From: Flavobacteriales bacterium
GTDB lineage: Bacteria > Bacteroidota > Bacteroidia > Flavobacteriales_F > PHOS-HE28
DNA: 64,000 nucleotides
Assembly (NCBI GenBank): GCA_020852835.1
Contig: JADZAC010000026.1
Span: 23,178-87,177 of the forward strand
Direction of reading: 5' to 3'
The notes beneath the pieces were generated by a model. The model ran no database searches. It saw nothing but the letters and a program-made list of their open reading frames with translations, and was not told the DNA's origin. The position numbers were made by a program, and so were the translations under genes. The number at the start of each line of letters is the position of its first letter. The stretch's first letter is position 1. Shown here piece after piece: positions 34,759 through 43,853 of the stretch.

Positions 34759-35862
34759 ATGATCGGAAAAAGGGCTGTTCTGCCCATGATCGGTATCGTC
34801 GTCGGCATTTTCCTGTCCTGTAGAAAGGATGGGCCGGTGCCCCCTGACGGCCCGTTGGAGCCCGCACCCGGATCGCCTGTGGTCTTCAACATCGATTCCG
34901 TGCCCTACCCCACCCTCAGCCGCTACAATTTCTTTGAGGCGCCCATGGCCGAGCTCAAACCAGTGCAAGGCGTGCTGCCCTATGCTCCGGTCACCCCGGC
35001 TTTCGGGGACTATGCCAAGAAATTCCGCTTTGTTTGGATGCCGCCCGGCGCCAAGGCCAGCTACGTGGCAGACCACAAGGCCTTGGACTTCCCGGAGGGC
35101 ACCGTGCTGATCAAGAGCCCCTATTACGACCGGGTGCTTCCAGGCATGGACCGGCGCGTACTGGACACCCGGCTGATGATCAAGAAAAACGGCACCTGGA
35201 TCTTTGCCGTCTACTTGTGGAACCAAGAGCAGACCGAAGCCGTGTTGGACATGTCCGGCAACAACGTTCCCCTGACCTGGGTGGACGACAACGGCCAGCC
35301 ACACGATGAAGTGTTCCGGGTCCCTTCGGAAGGGGAATGCCTGGCCTGCCACGTGGACCACAGCACGCCCACGCCGATCAGCCCCAAACCGCAGAACCTC
35401 AACAGCACCTTCACCTACGCCGACGGCCCCATGAACCAATTGGCCAAATGGGCGGCCCAAGGCTATCTGCAAAGCGGATACCCGGCCAACATTGAAACGG
35501 TGGCCCGTTGGGATGACCCGGACGAAACGTTGGAACGGCGGGTGCGGGCCTATTTGGACATGAATTGCTCACACTGCCATTACGAAGGCGGATTTTGCAG
35601 CTACCGGCCCATGCGTTTTGCCTGGCACGAATCCTCCGATCCGGTCGATCTGGGCGTATGTGTTCCGCCGCAAGATCCCTTTGCCCCCGGTGTGGACCAC
35701 ATCGTTAGCGCCGGCTCCGCGAACCGCTCCATGTTGTACTACCGCATGAATTCCACCGAGGAAGCCGTGCGCATGCCCTTGCTAGAACGCACCGTGCGCG
35801 ATACAGCCGCATTGGAACTGGTGAAGGCGTGGATCAACGCCATGCCGGACACCTGCCCCTGA
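34759..35862 (+). CDS. Diheme c-type cytochrome lipoprotein (SO2930/HNE_0200-like)
   Basis: 367 residues. The hydrophobic leader ends in a lipobox-like FLSC (Cys at about residue 21). Two c-type heme sites are visible: CLACH (194-198) and CSHCH (270-274). The segment KKFRFVWMPPGAKASYVADH and the phrase ALDFPEGTVLIKSPYY match a conserved family of secreted diheme proteins known as SO2930 or HNE_0200, often encoded next to a parallel beta-helix protein. Here the neighbour is an FG-GAP/ASPIC protein, 24 bases downstream. Electron transfer in the periplasm or at the surface is expected, but the partner is unknown. Confidence 0.83.
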   Translation: MIGKRAVLPMIGIVVGIFLSCRKDGPVPPDGPLEPAPGSPVVFNIDSVPYPTLSRYNFFEAPMAELKPVQGVLPYAPVTPAFGDYAKKFRFVWMPPGAKASYVADHKALDFPEGTVLIKSPYYDRVLPGMDRRVLDTRLMIKKNGTWIFAVYLWNQEQTEAVLDMSGNNVPLTWVDDNGQPHDEVFRVPSEGECLACHVDHSTPTPISPKPQNLNSTFTYADGPMNQLAKWAAQGYLQSGYPANIETVARWDDPDETLERRVRAYLDMNCSHCHYEGGFCSYRPMRFAWHESSDPVDLGVCVPPQDPFAPGVDHIVSAGSANRSMLYYRMNSTEEAVRMPLLERTVRDTAALELVKAWINAMPDTCP

Positions 35863-35886
35863 AACCACATCCCAAACCCGCCTGCG

Positions 35887-37881
35887 ATGAAAAGAACCCT
35901 GCTCGCCCTGCCGCTGAGCCTCTGTGCATGGCATGCACACGCCCAGAACACCTGCGCCAGCGCAGTCCCCGTGGTGCTGGCCCCGTACTACGTTTCCCAG
36001 ATCAACGGAGAAACGCCCAACCCGGTCTGTGCCACCGGTGGCAACAACGCCACTGCGGGGGAGTGGTACAAATACACCGCCGTGATGGACACGTCCATCA
36101 CCGTTACCACGGACCTGGCGCAGAATGCCGGGCTGGACACCCGGGTCCATATCTACACCGGTACGTGCGGCAGCTTGGTATGCCATGGCGGTGACGACGA
36201 TTCGGGCGAAGGCTACCTATCCGTGGCCACCTTCAATGTCGAAACCGGGCAGACCTATTACATCGCCTTCGACAACAACTGGACATCCTCGGGGTTCACC
36301 TTCCAAGTGATGATGACCCCGCCACCGACGCCCGTTGCCGGTTTCTTGCCGCAGTTCATCACCACCAACAGCTACGGCTATTGCGTGGTGGACATGAACG
36401 ACGACGGCCTGGATGATGTCGTATCGGTGGACCAGAATTCCATCCTGATCAATTACCAGGTAGCGGGCGGCGGTTTTTCCACTTCGGAATACACCACGGC
36501 CACCGCGAACAACATGCCCTCGTGGAGCATCTGCGCCGGCGATCTGGATGCCAACGGATATAACGACCTGGTGTATGCCGGCAGCGGATTGTCCTTCATG
36601 ATGGCCAACGCCTCCGGCAACGGCTACTCCGTGATCAACCAGCCCCAGTACATCTTCTGCCAGCGTTCCAACATGGTGGACATCAACAACGACGGGCTGC
36701 TCGACGTGTTCAGCTGCCACGACGTGGCCCCTAACGTGTACTACATCAACAACGGCAATGGCACATGGACCTGGAACCAAGGCGGACTGGGCAATGAAGC
36801 TTACGGCGGCAACTACGGATCCATCTGGATCGACCACAACAACGACGGTCTGACCGACCTGTTCATCGCCAAATGCCGCGGTGCCAACATGCCTGAGAGC
36901 ATCGATGAACTGTGGCAGAACAACGGTAACGGCACTTACTCCAATGTGGCCGCACAAGTCACCAATATCGCCGACTTCCACCAGAGCTGGTCCAGCGCTT
37001 GGGGCGATTTCGACAACGACGGAGACCTGGACGTGATGATCGGTGCCAGTTCATTCAGCGGCGGCGGCCACAAGTTGCTGCGCAACGACCTGGGCTCCTT
37101 CACCAACATCACCACCGGTTCGGGCTTCGACCTGTACAACGGCACCAGCATCGAGTTCATCGCACGGGATTTCGACAACGACGGCTATGTGGATGTACTG
37201 GGCGGCGGTTCACTGATGAAGAACAACGGGGACATGACCTTCAGCCCCATGGTGGTACCCTTTTACAGCGGCCCCACCGGCGACCTGAACAACGACGGAT
37301 TCGTGGATGTGCAGAACGACAACATCGTGTACCTGAACATCGGCAACGATAACAACTGGCTGAAAGTGGTCACCAAGGGCATTGAAAGCAACGCCAACGG
37401 CATCGGGGCACGCATCAAGATCACCACCCCCTCGGGCATCCAAGTGCGTGATGTGGTGAGCGGCGACGGATTCAGATACATGAGCTCCCTTACGGCCCAC
37501 TTCGGTTTAGGGCCCGATACCGCGATCACCAGCGTGGTAGTGCATTGGCCCTCGGGCATTGTAGACAGCATTTCGGCACCGCCCATCAACGGCACCCTGA
37601 CCGTGGTGGAGGGAGAATCCAGCACCACCACCGGCATCACCCACCTTCCCGGGGCGGAGATCAGCGTGTTCCCTTCGCCGGCAAGCAACACCCTGCATGT
37701 GCAGGTGCCCGGCGGCATCAAGGGCCAATGGGCGTCCATCACCGACCTTGCGGGCAAGGTGGTGGCGCAGCCTTCGCTTTTCCAAGGCACTGTTGATGTG
37801 TCAACCCTGGCCAGCGGACTGTACCTCTTGCAAGTGGAAACCACAACCGGCATCCGTACCGTACGGTTCACCAAGGAGTAG
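35887..37881 (+). CDS. FG-GAP/VCBS-repeat protein with ASPIC/UnbV domain, T9SS sorted
   Basis: 664 residues. The signal peptide ends at AHAQ. Residues about 20-150 form a beta-rich N-terminal domain similar to those in secreted peptidases. Residues about 155-490 hold seven calcium-binding-type repeats of the form D-x-N/D-x-DG-x-x-D (for example VDMNDDGLDDV, VDINNDGLLDV, GDFDNDGDLDV, GDLNNDGFVDV), a beta-propeller pattern. Residues about 495-580 form an ASPIC/UnbV domain (NWLKVVTKGIESNANGIGARI, HFGLGPDTAITSVVVHWPSG). The end is a T9SS type A domain (VFPSPASNTLHVQV). The role is probably surface binding, and the gene may be cotranscribed with the cytochrome gene. Confidence 0.88.
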   Translation: MKRTLLALPLSLCAWHAHAQNTCASAVPVVLAPYYVSQINGETPNPVCATGGNNATAGEWYKYTAVMDTSITVTTDLAQNAGLDTRVHIYTGTCGSLVCHGGDDDSGEGYLSVATFNVETGQTYYIAFDNNWTSSGFTFQVMMTPPPTPVAGFLPQFITTNSYGYCVVDMNDDGLDDVVSVDQNSILINYQVAGGGFSTSEYTTATANNMPSWSICAGDLDANGYNDLVYAGSGLSFMMANASGNGYSVINQPQYIFCQRSNMVDINNDGLLDVFSCHDVAPNVYYINNGNGTWTWNQGGLGNEAYGGNYGSIWIDHNNDGLTDLFIAKCRGANMPESIDELWQNNGNGTYSNVAAQVTNIADFHQSWSSAWGDFDNDGDLDVMIGASSFSGGGHKLLRNDLGSFTNITTGSGFDLYNGTSIEFIARDFDNDGYVDVLGGGSLMKNNGDMTFSPMVVPFYSGPTGDLNNDGFVDVQNDNIVYLNIGNDNNWLKVVTKGIESNANGIGARIKITTPSGIQVRDVVSGDGFRYMSSLTAHFGLGPDTAITSVVVHWPSGIVDSISAPPINGTLTVVEGESSTTTGITHLPGAEISVFPSPASNTLHVQVPGGIKGQWASITDLAGKVVAQPSLFQGTVDVSTLASGLYLLQVETTTGIRTVRFTKE

Positions 37882-38142
37882 CGCCCGCCTGCTGAGCAGC
37901 GCGAACGCCCGCGGCAGCCGTATCCACTGCAAATTTCGGCACGCCAAGGTACTGGTACCGGGTGCCGCAGGCATGGTTTCCGCCCGAGTTGCCGGTTCCC
38001 CAGGCTCCGCGCCTGCGTACCATGCCGTATTTCTGCGACAACCCTGCACGGAGCGAACGGGAATTGCTCCCGGCCGTTCACCAGCCGGCCAATTTTGCTG
38101 GAATGAGTAGCTTGGCATCCCGTTTCCAAGTGCTGCCATCCC

Positions 38143-40341
38143 ATGGGTGCCAAAACCAACCTCCTTTCCGCCATCGCCCGTTTTGCCACCCTGCTGGCCA
38201 GCCTGCTGCCGGTGCTGCTCCCCTTTCAGGCCAACGCCCAGGAGAATTGCAGTGCGTATGCCGGAACGATGGACGTGGAATTCGGGCCCCATTGCCTGGT
38301 GCAGGGAAACGCCCCGCTCTCGGGCAACCCTTCCGCTGACGCCGTGGTACCCGATGGTTATGCCAGCGTGTACGTGCTATCGCGCACCAACGGGTTGATC
38401 ATTGAGCAGATCAGTCCAGCACCCACTTTCATCGTGAACAGCGTGGACGTGTGGCGCATCCATCGCTTGGTGTACGACCCCGCCGCTCTGGACCTGGCAT
38501 GGCTGGAACTTGGCAGCTCCAGTGCGTATGACCTGCAAGCCCTGATCACCCAAGGCGGCGGTGCGGCATGCGGGAGCTTGAGCCTGACCGGTGCCGCCGC
38601 AAAAACCATGGAATGCACCGAGCCGTGCACGGCGTTCGCATCGGGCATGGAGGCCGCACCCGACACGGTGTGCTTGGTGGACGGCCAAGCCACGTTGGCC
38701 GCATTGCCCGTGGGATCCAGCATGGTACCCGCTGGATTTGAACAACGCTACCTGCTCACCCGCACCAGTGGGTTGATCATTGAACAGATCGCGGCTGCAC
38801 CGGCATTCACCGTGACCGAAGCGGATGAGTGGCACATTGTCCACCTGATCTACGATCCCACCACCTTGGACCTGGGCGAGATCATCCCCGGTACAACTAC
38901 AGCAGCTGACCTGGAGTCCCTGCTCTTACAAGGTGGCGGGGGCATCTGCGCCAGCATGAACATCACCGGCGCAGCGTTCATCCGGTCAATGGCGTGCAGC
39001 ACGGCCTGCGAAGCCGATGCGGGCACGGCAAGCCCGGACCAGCCGGATGAATGCTTGGTGGAAGGCGTCGCGGAACTTCAAGCCCTGCCGGATGGCAATG
39101 CCGTTGTTCCCGAGGGCTATCTCATGACCTATGTACTGGTTTCCGGAAGTGACCAGGTGGTCATCGACCAAAACACCTTGGGTCAAGCGGCAGTCACCGC
39201 TTCGGGCCACTATGGCATCCACCCCTTGGTGTATGAACCGGCCACCTTCGATCCGGCGGCGATCAGCTTCGGTGTAACCACGCTGGGCGAACTCAACGCA
39301 CAGTTCCTGCAAGGTGGCGGTGACATTTGTGCGAGCCTCGACCTGGCCGGCGCATCGTTCCAGGTCGTGGATTGCTCTCCGTCCTGCGAAGCGGATGCCG
39401 GCACCATGCTCAGCAGCGGTCAAAGCTTCTGCTTGGAACAAGGCATGGCCGTATTGACCGCCAATTCATACGGTGACACGGTGGTGCCCCCGGGTTACGC
39501 CATGGGCTACCTGCTTTCCCAGGGTCCGGGCCTGCTGTTGTTGGAACTGGGCCCAGAGCCACTGTTCGAGGTGACCGCGCCGGGCACCTATCGCATCCAT
39601 GCCTTTGTGTATGACCCGGCCGCCTGGAATGACCTGCAGGTGCAATGGGGAACAACCACGGCATATGACCTGAACGAGCTGCTGGTGCAAGGAGGGGGGA
39701 CCATCTGCGCGGGGCTGGACCTGCTGGGCACCACACTGGCCGTGGAAAACTGCCCGCCGCCGTGCAACGCCGGCACCGACAGCACCATCACCGTGTGCAT
39801 GGCGGACCCACCCTTTGAAATGTTCGACTTGCTCGGAGGCGATCCTTGCCCTGGAGGCATCTGGTCCAACGCGGCCAATCCGCAGGTTAGCGGCATCTTC
39901 AACCCGGCCAGTGATGCAGCCGGGGCATACATGTACACGGTAGCCGACGCGTTCGGCAACTCGTTCAGTGCGGTGCTCATCATCAACGTATTCGAATGCC
40001 CGGGCATCGGCAACCACCCATTGGCCTCGAGAATGCCGGTGGTGGAACCGGCCGAGGAACTGGCAACCGGCATGGATCGCGGGCCGGTACGCCACGGGTT
40101 CCATCGCTTGTACTTGTGGCCCAACCCGGCCATTGGCACCGTGCATCTGCTGCTGCCTTTCAAGCCGGCCGCATCCACCATGGTGCAATTGACGGATGCC
40201 ACCGGGCGGGCCGTGAGTGCTTCAGCCAAACCGGTCGGCAATGAATTGCTTTTGGACGCCGCTGCCCTTGCCCCGGGAATTTGGACCGTTCGCCTTGTTC
40301 ACGGCAACGACCTCTTTATCGGGCGATTTGTGCGGCAGTGA
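38143..40341 (+). CDS. Secreted protein with four tandem 126-residue Cys-containing repeats, T9SS sorted
   Basis: 732 residues. A signal peptide runs to about residue 33. Four consecutive repeats follow, at about residues 36-158, 162-285, 289-411 and 415-537. Each has the order C...AGT/AG, C-L-V-x-G or similar, VVP-x-GY, a YVL or YLL strand, a hydrophobic Q/E-containing strand, YRIH-x-x-VYDP, TT-x-x-DL, QGGG-x-IC and a closing C-x-x-x-C. A further Cys-rich unit (540-630) resembles a gliding-motility or PKD-like beta unit, and the end is a T9SS type A domain (LYLWPNPAIGTVHLLL). No known domain is recognised in the repeats. The conserved Cys pattern suggests disulfides within or between repeats. 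Confidence 0.8.
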   Translation: MGAKTNLLSAIARFATLLASLLPVLLPFQANAQENCSAYAGTMDVEFGPHCLVQGNAPLSGNPSADAVVPDGYASVYVLSRTNGLIIEQISPAPTFIVNSVDVWRIHRLVYDPAALDLAWLELGSSSAYDLQALITQGGGAACGSLSLTGAAAKTMECTEPCTAFASGMEAAPDTVCLVDGQATLAALPVGSSMVPAGFEQRYLLTRTSGLIIEQIAAAPAFTVTEADEWHIVHLIYDPTTLDLGEIIPGTTTAADLESLLLQGGGGICASMNITGAAFIRSMACSTACEADAGTASPDQPDECLVEGVAELQALPDGNAVVPEGYLMTYVLVSGSDQVVIDQNTLGQAAVTASGHYGIHPLVYEPATFDPAAISFGVTTLGELNAQFLQGGGDICASLDLAGASFQVVDCSPSCEADAGTMLSSGQSFCLEQGMAVLTANSYGDTVVPPGYAMGYLLSQGPGLLLLELGPEPLFEVTAPGTYRIHAFVYDPAAWNDLQVQWGTTTAYDLNELLVQGGGTICAGLDLLGTTLAVENCPPPCNAGTDSTITVCMADPPFEMFDLLGGDPCPGGIWSNAANPQVSGIFNPASDAAGAYMYTVADAFGNSFSAVLIINVFECPGIGNHPLASRMPVVEPAEELATGMDRGPVRHGFHRLYLWPNPAIGTVHLLLPFKPAASTMVQLTDATGRAVSASAKPVGNELLLDAAALAPGIWTVRLVHGNDLFIGRFVRQ
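38248..39753 (+). repeat. Four in-gene tandem repeats of about 378 bases
   Basis: Protein repeats with starts near 38,248, 38,626, 39,007 and 39,385. The DNA copies have diverged considerably while the protein pattern is kept, so the duplication is old and selected. Confidence 0.75.
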
Positions 40342-40362
40342 TCCATGATCCGCCGGAAAGGA

Positions 40363-40370
40363 TACCTTTG
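40363..40370 (+). promoter_or_regulatory. -7 element of the SRP RNA gene
   Basis: TACCTTTG, a perfect match to TAnnTTTG. The first base of the RNA, estimated from its terminal stem, is five bases after it, which is the expected start. Confidence 0.65.
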
Positions 40371-40374
40371 TGCC

Positions 40375-40472
40375 GGGGCAAGTCTTGTACGTCCAGCTCC
40401 TGCTGAACCCCCCAGGGCCGGAAGGCAGCAAGGGTAGGCGGTTGTAGCGGAGCGATACGAGGAGCTTGCCCC
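40375..40472 (+). ncRNA. ffs: Signal recognition particle RNA (4.5S type)
   Basis: About 98 bases. The apical SRP54-binding domain is clear: CAGGGCCGGAAGGCAGCAAG contains the conserved GGAA tetraloop between the two internal-loop strands. The 5' GGGGCAAG pairs with CTTGCCCC at the 3' end, closing the long hairpin of the small bacterial type without an Alu domain. It is followed at once by a T-tract. The RNA joins Ffh to target nascent membrane proteins. Ends are inferred from the stem and the promoter. Confidence 0.93.
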
Positions 40473-40481
40473 TCTTTTTTT
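40473..40481 (+). terminator. T-tract terminating the SRP RNA
   Basis: TCTTTTTTT directly after the closing stem of the RNA; together they make an intrinsic terminator. It ends five bases before the next ATG. Confidence 0.8.
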
Positions 40482-40485
40482 GCCC

Positions 40486-41295
40486 ATGCCCATGCCTTTA
40501 AGCCCCCAGGTAGTGCTGGTCACCGGCGGGTCCAGCGGAATTGGCAAGGCCATATGCACCTGCCTGGCTGCAAAAGGCCACACCGTGTTCGGCACCTCCC
40601 GCAAGGCGGACCACCCTGTTGCCAGCTACCATATGGTGGCCATGGACCTGGGAGATGAAGGATCCGTGTTCAAAGCGGTGGAGCAGGTGATCGCCCAGGC
40701 GGGGCGCTTGGATGTGGTGGTGAACAACGCCGGGCTGGGGATACAGGGCGCCACGGAAGATCTGTTGCCCGAACAGGCGGCAGCGATCTTCGACACCAAC
40801 GTCATCGGCGCGCACCGGATGGTGCGGGCCGTATTGCCGCACATGCGGGCCCAAGGCAGCGGGCTCATCATCAACATCAGCAGCTTGGCGGCGAATTTCG
40901 GCTTGCCCTACCGCGGCTTCTACAGTGCCAGCAAGGCCGCACTGGAGCGCTATACGGAAACGTTGTGCATGGAGGTGCAACCCTTCGGCATCCGTGTGGC
41001 CAGCCTCCAGCCCGGTGAATACAACACCAACATCGGGGCGGGCCGCATACGCCCCAATACTGTGGGAACTGCCTACAAGGCCGGCTACGAACGCGCCATG
41101 GAACTACTGGGCAGCAGCCTGCACTACAGCCGCAACCCCGATGAAGTGGGCCACTTGGTGGAACGCATCATGGCCAGCCCCAAGCCCCGCACCGTGTACT
41201 ACGCCGCCCACGGCAAACAGCGCCTGGCCGTATTGCTCAAGAAGGTCCTTCCCGGCAGGTTTTTCCAGCGGCTGATGATGCGCGAATACAAGTAG
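40486..41295 (+). CDS. Short-chain dehydrogenase/reductase
   Basis: 269 residues, classical SDR: VLVTGGSSGIGKAI, VVNNAGLGIQG, the Ser in NISSLAANFG, and the catalytic YSASKAALERYTETL. The C-terminal extension ends in a basic tail. The closest familiar group is oxidoreductases acting on lipid or retinol-like substrates, but this is only a resemblance. The start is ATG 40486 or 40492; both follow the SRP RNA terminator so closely that its own promoter must overlap the RNA gene, or it is read through from it. Confidence 0.87.
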   Translation: MPMPLSPQVVLVTGGSSGIGKAICTCLAAKGHTVFGTSRKADHPVASYHMVAMDLGDEGSVFKAVEQVIAQAGRLDVVVNNAGLGIQGATEDLLPEQAAAIFDTNVIGAHRMVRAVLPHMRAQGSGLIINISSLAANFGLPYRGFYSASKAALERYTETLCMEVQPFGIRVASLQPGEYNTNIGAGRIRPNTVGTAYKAGYERAMELLGSSLHYSRNPDEVGHLVERIMASPKPRTVYYAAHGKQRLAVLLKKVLPGRFFQRLMMREYK

Positions 41296-41304
41296 TGCGC
41301 ACAA

Positions 41305-41346
41305 GTGCATGAAAGTAGCCTGCCGGGCGAACTTTTCCTCATGCAC
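41305..41346. repeat. Inverted repeat between SDR and T9SS gene
   Basis: GTGCATGA and TCATGCAC, eight bases perfect, 26 bases apart. Could be an operator or a weak terminator. Confidence 0.35.
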
Positions 41347-41393
41347 ATATGTCTTACCTGTGACCGCGTTGGCCCACAAATGCACCCAACCTG

Positions 41394-43064
41394 ATGAAAC
41401 AGCTTTTACCCTTGACGACGCTGGCCGTTGCCGTAGGCCTTACCGCCAGTGCCCAATGGACCAGCGAAATTTCAGTGAACACCACGGTACGTGCCGTAAA
41501 TACCGGCGAAGCCGCAACACCGCTCACAGCCGATGGCCCGGACGGAAGCACCTTCATTTCGTGGTTCGAGAACGGCAGCGGGGCTTATGAACTGCATATG
41601 CAGCGCCTGGATGTGGACGGCAACCGGCTATGGGGTGATGCAGGCCTGGTGGTGAGCAACCATCCGCAGAACAGCGCCCTCTTCCGTTACGACCTGCAGA
41701 GCGATGATGCCGACAATGCCATCGTCGCCTTCCAAGATGAACGCACCGGCAGCTTGGATATCGTAGCCTATAAAATAAGTCCCGACGGCAGCTTCCTCTG
41801 GGGAACCGATGGCGTGCAATTGCCAACACCCGGAAGCACCGGGTTGGCCCCGGTGGCAGCGGCGCTGGACAATGGCAACACCGCCATAGCCTGGAACACC
41901 AACCACTCACCCGGAAGGGCCGCGGTACAGCTGCTGGACCCATCGGGCACCCCGCTTTTGCCTGTGCCGATCGAGATCTCCGCCGCCACCAAGGTGGGCA
42001 GGCCGAAGCTGATCGCCACTGATGACGGAGGATTCATACTGCAGTACGTGGTGAACAACGGAAGCTTCGGGCTACCGCCCGGCACCATGTACGCCCAGCG
42101 CTATGACGCCAGCGGAACGGCGCTCTGGCCCAACGCGGTCCAAGTTTCCTCCAAGCCCATTTCCTTCTTTTACTTCCCGCAACCCGTACCGGATGGGGAA
42201 GATGGGTTCTACTTGGCCTTCAACACCGGCAATCCCGACAATGCCAGCTTTACCGACGTTTATGTGCAACGCGTGCGTGCCAACGGTACGCTTTGGTCTG
42301 CTGAAGGCACCCGGCTGGACAACAGTGCTACCACCCAGAAATTCACAGCAGGAAAGGGTTTGGTGCTGATGGACAACGAATCCCTGGATGGCTTGATGGT
42401 GCCCATGCAGGTGACCGACGGAAGCCAAGGTCAATCCGGTGTGGCGGTGCAGCGCTTGGACACGGCCGGCGTGCGGCAATTGGGAAATGCCGCAGTGCCG
42501 GTGATCCCCGTCAGCTCCCAATATGTACAACCTTGGGACGTTGCCGCCACCAGCGACGGCGCGGTGATCGCACACCAGGCCGGGGCATTCGGCCAAGTAC
42601 ATATCGCAGCTACCCGTGTGGACCTGAGCGGGGCCACGGTGTGGCTACCGGCACAAATGGACCTCTGCACCGCGAACAGCAACAAAGATGACCTGCAACT
42701 CACCGAAGAGGAGGATGGCCAAGTGGTTGCCGTATGGAAGGATGACCGCAACCCCGAAGGCATCTATGCCCAGAACATCACCGGCTTGGATATCAGCACC
42801 GGCATGGCCGCGCTTTCGGGAAGATCCAACTTGGCCCGGTTGGAACAGAATCCTTCGGCAGCGCCGGTATTGTTGCTGGCGCCGGAATACCCTGGATACG
42901 TGGATGTGCAGGTGTTTGACGCACAAGGCCGGTCGGCCTACACCGCCCAACTTCCAGCTTCCAACAAGGTCGCCTTGCCCCTTTCCGGCCTTGCAGACGG
43001 GTTCTATACCATCCGCATCACCGGCACCAAGGTCCCGGCAACCATGCGTTGGGTGAAACAGTAG
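41394..43064 (+). CDS. Secreted beta-propeller-like protein, T9SS sorted
   Basis: 556 residues. The signal peptide is MKQLLPLTTLAVAVGLTASAQ. The body repeats a pattern of the form 'G-x-x-x-I-x-W, x-x-Q-R-x-D-x-x-G-x-x-L-W' (for example MQRLDVDGNRLWGDAG, YKISPDGSFLWGTDG, AQRYDASGTALWPNA), as in secreted WD40-like or Kelch-like propellers of Bacteroidota. The C-terminal 75 residues form a T9SS type A domain, although the usual PNPA reads QNPSAAP. No enzymatic motif was seen. Confidence 0.8.
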   Translation: MKQLLPLTTLAVAVGLTASAQWTSEISVNTTVRAVNTGEAATPLTADGPDGSTFISWFENGSGAYELHMQRLDVDGNRLWGDAGLVVSNHPQNSALFRYDLQSDDADNAIVAFQDERTGSLDIVAYKISPDGSFLWGTDGVQLPTPGSTGLAPVAAALDNGNTAIAWNTNHSPGRAAVQLLDPSGTPLLPVPIEISAATKVGRPKLIATDDGGFILQYVVNNGSFGLPPGTMYAQRYDASGTALWPNAVQVSSKPISFFYFPQPVPDGEDGFYLAFNTGNPDNASFTDVYVQRVRANGTLWSAEGTRLDNSATTQKFTAGKGLVLMDNESLDGLMVPMQVTDGSQGQSGVAVQRLDTAGVRQLGNAAVPVIPVSSQYVQPWDVAATSDGAVIAHQAGAFGQVHIAATRVDLSGATVWLPAQMDLCTANSNKDDLQLTEEEDGQVVAVWKDDRNPEGIYAQNITGLDISTGMAALSGRSNLARLEQNPSAAPVLLLAPEYPGYVDVQVFDAQGRSAYTAQLPASNKVALPLSGLADGFYTIRITGTKVPATMRWVKQ

Positions 43065-43131
43065 GCCGGAAACTGTCCCCGAAAAGCCAGTATGCAAGGG
43101 CGCTTGAAAATGCCTTGCACGCGGCAGACCG

Positions 43132-43139
43132 TACCTTTG
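43132..43139 (+). promoter_or_regulatory. -7 element for the transaldolase gene
   Basis: TACCTTTG, 38 bases before the ATG. The leader contains a six-base hairpin (GCCCGG at 43,144-43,149 with CCGGGC at 43,163-43,168). Confidence 0.5.
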
Positions 43140-43177
43140 CAGCGCCCGGAGGAAATTATTCGCCGGGCACTGCTAGC

Positions 43178-43852
43178 ATGAAATTCTTCATCGACACCGC
43201 CAGCCTCGCCCAGATCAAGGAAGCCCAAGACCTCGGCATACTGGACGGCGTTACCACCAACCCCTCCTTGATGGCCAAGGAAGGAATCACCGGCACGGAC
43301 CGGGTGATGAAACACTATGTGGACATCTGCAACATTGTGGACGGGGACGTAAGCGCGGAGGTGATCGCCACTGAGTACGACGCCATGGTGCGCGAAGGCG
43401 AGGACTTGGCGGCCCTGCACCCGAACATTACCGTGAAGCTGCCCATGACCCGCAACGGAGTGAAGGCCATCAAGTACTTCGCCGACAAGGGAATAAAAAC
43501 CAATTGCACGCTGGTGTTCAGCGCGGGGCAGGCCCTGCTTGCTGCCAAGGCCGGTGCCACCTATGTTTCGCCCTTCATCGGCCGGTTGGACGATGTAAGC
43601 ACCGATGGGGTGCAGCTCATCGAACAGATCCGCACGATCTACGATAATTACGGCTACAACACGCAGATCTTGGCGGCCAGCGTTCGGCACCCCATGCACA
43701 TCATCCAATGTGCGGAGATCGGTGCGGATGTGGCCACCTGTCCTTTGAGCGCGATCGTGGCATTGTTCGACCATCCGCTCACGGCCATCGGATTGGAGAA
43801 ATTCCTGGCAGACCACAAGAAAGCAGCGCAACAGCAGGTAGCGAGCAAGTAA
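43178..43852 (+). CDS. Fructose-6-phosphate aldolase / small transaldolase
   Basis: 224 residues, the length of the FSA/TalC group: MKFFIDTASLAQIKEAQDLG, GVTTNPSLMAKEG, the Schiff-base Lys in NITVKLPMTRNGVKA, TNCTLVFSAGQALLAAKAGATYVSPFIGR, and DVATCPL. Small enzymes of this kind act as transaldolase in the pentose phosphate pathway or as fructose-6-phosphate aldolase; sequence alone does not settle which. I start at ATG 43178, where the family begins MKFFIDTA. The YrdC-family gene follows after one base. Confidence 0.92.
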   Translation: MKFFIDTASLAQIKEAQDLGILDGVTTNPSLMAKEGITGTDRVMKHYVDICNIVDGDVSAEVIATEYDAMVREGEDLAALHPNITVKLPMTRNGVKAIKYFADKGIKTNCTLVFSAGQALLAAKAGATYVSPFIGRLDDVSTDGVQLIEQIRTIYDNYGYNTQILAASVRHPMHIIQCAEIGADVATCPLSAIVALFDHPLTAIGLEKFLADHKKAAQQQVASK

Positions 43853-43853
43853 G

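Noticed and set aside
37882..38142. A small gene or RNA between the FG-GAP and four-repeat protein genes
   Set aside because: No reading frame with a plausible start or motif; a GGCCGTTCACCAGCCGGCC stem is visible but isolated.
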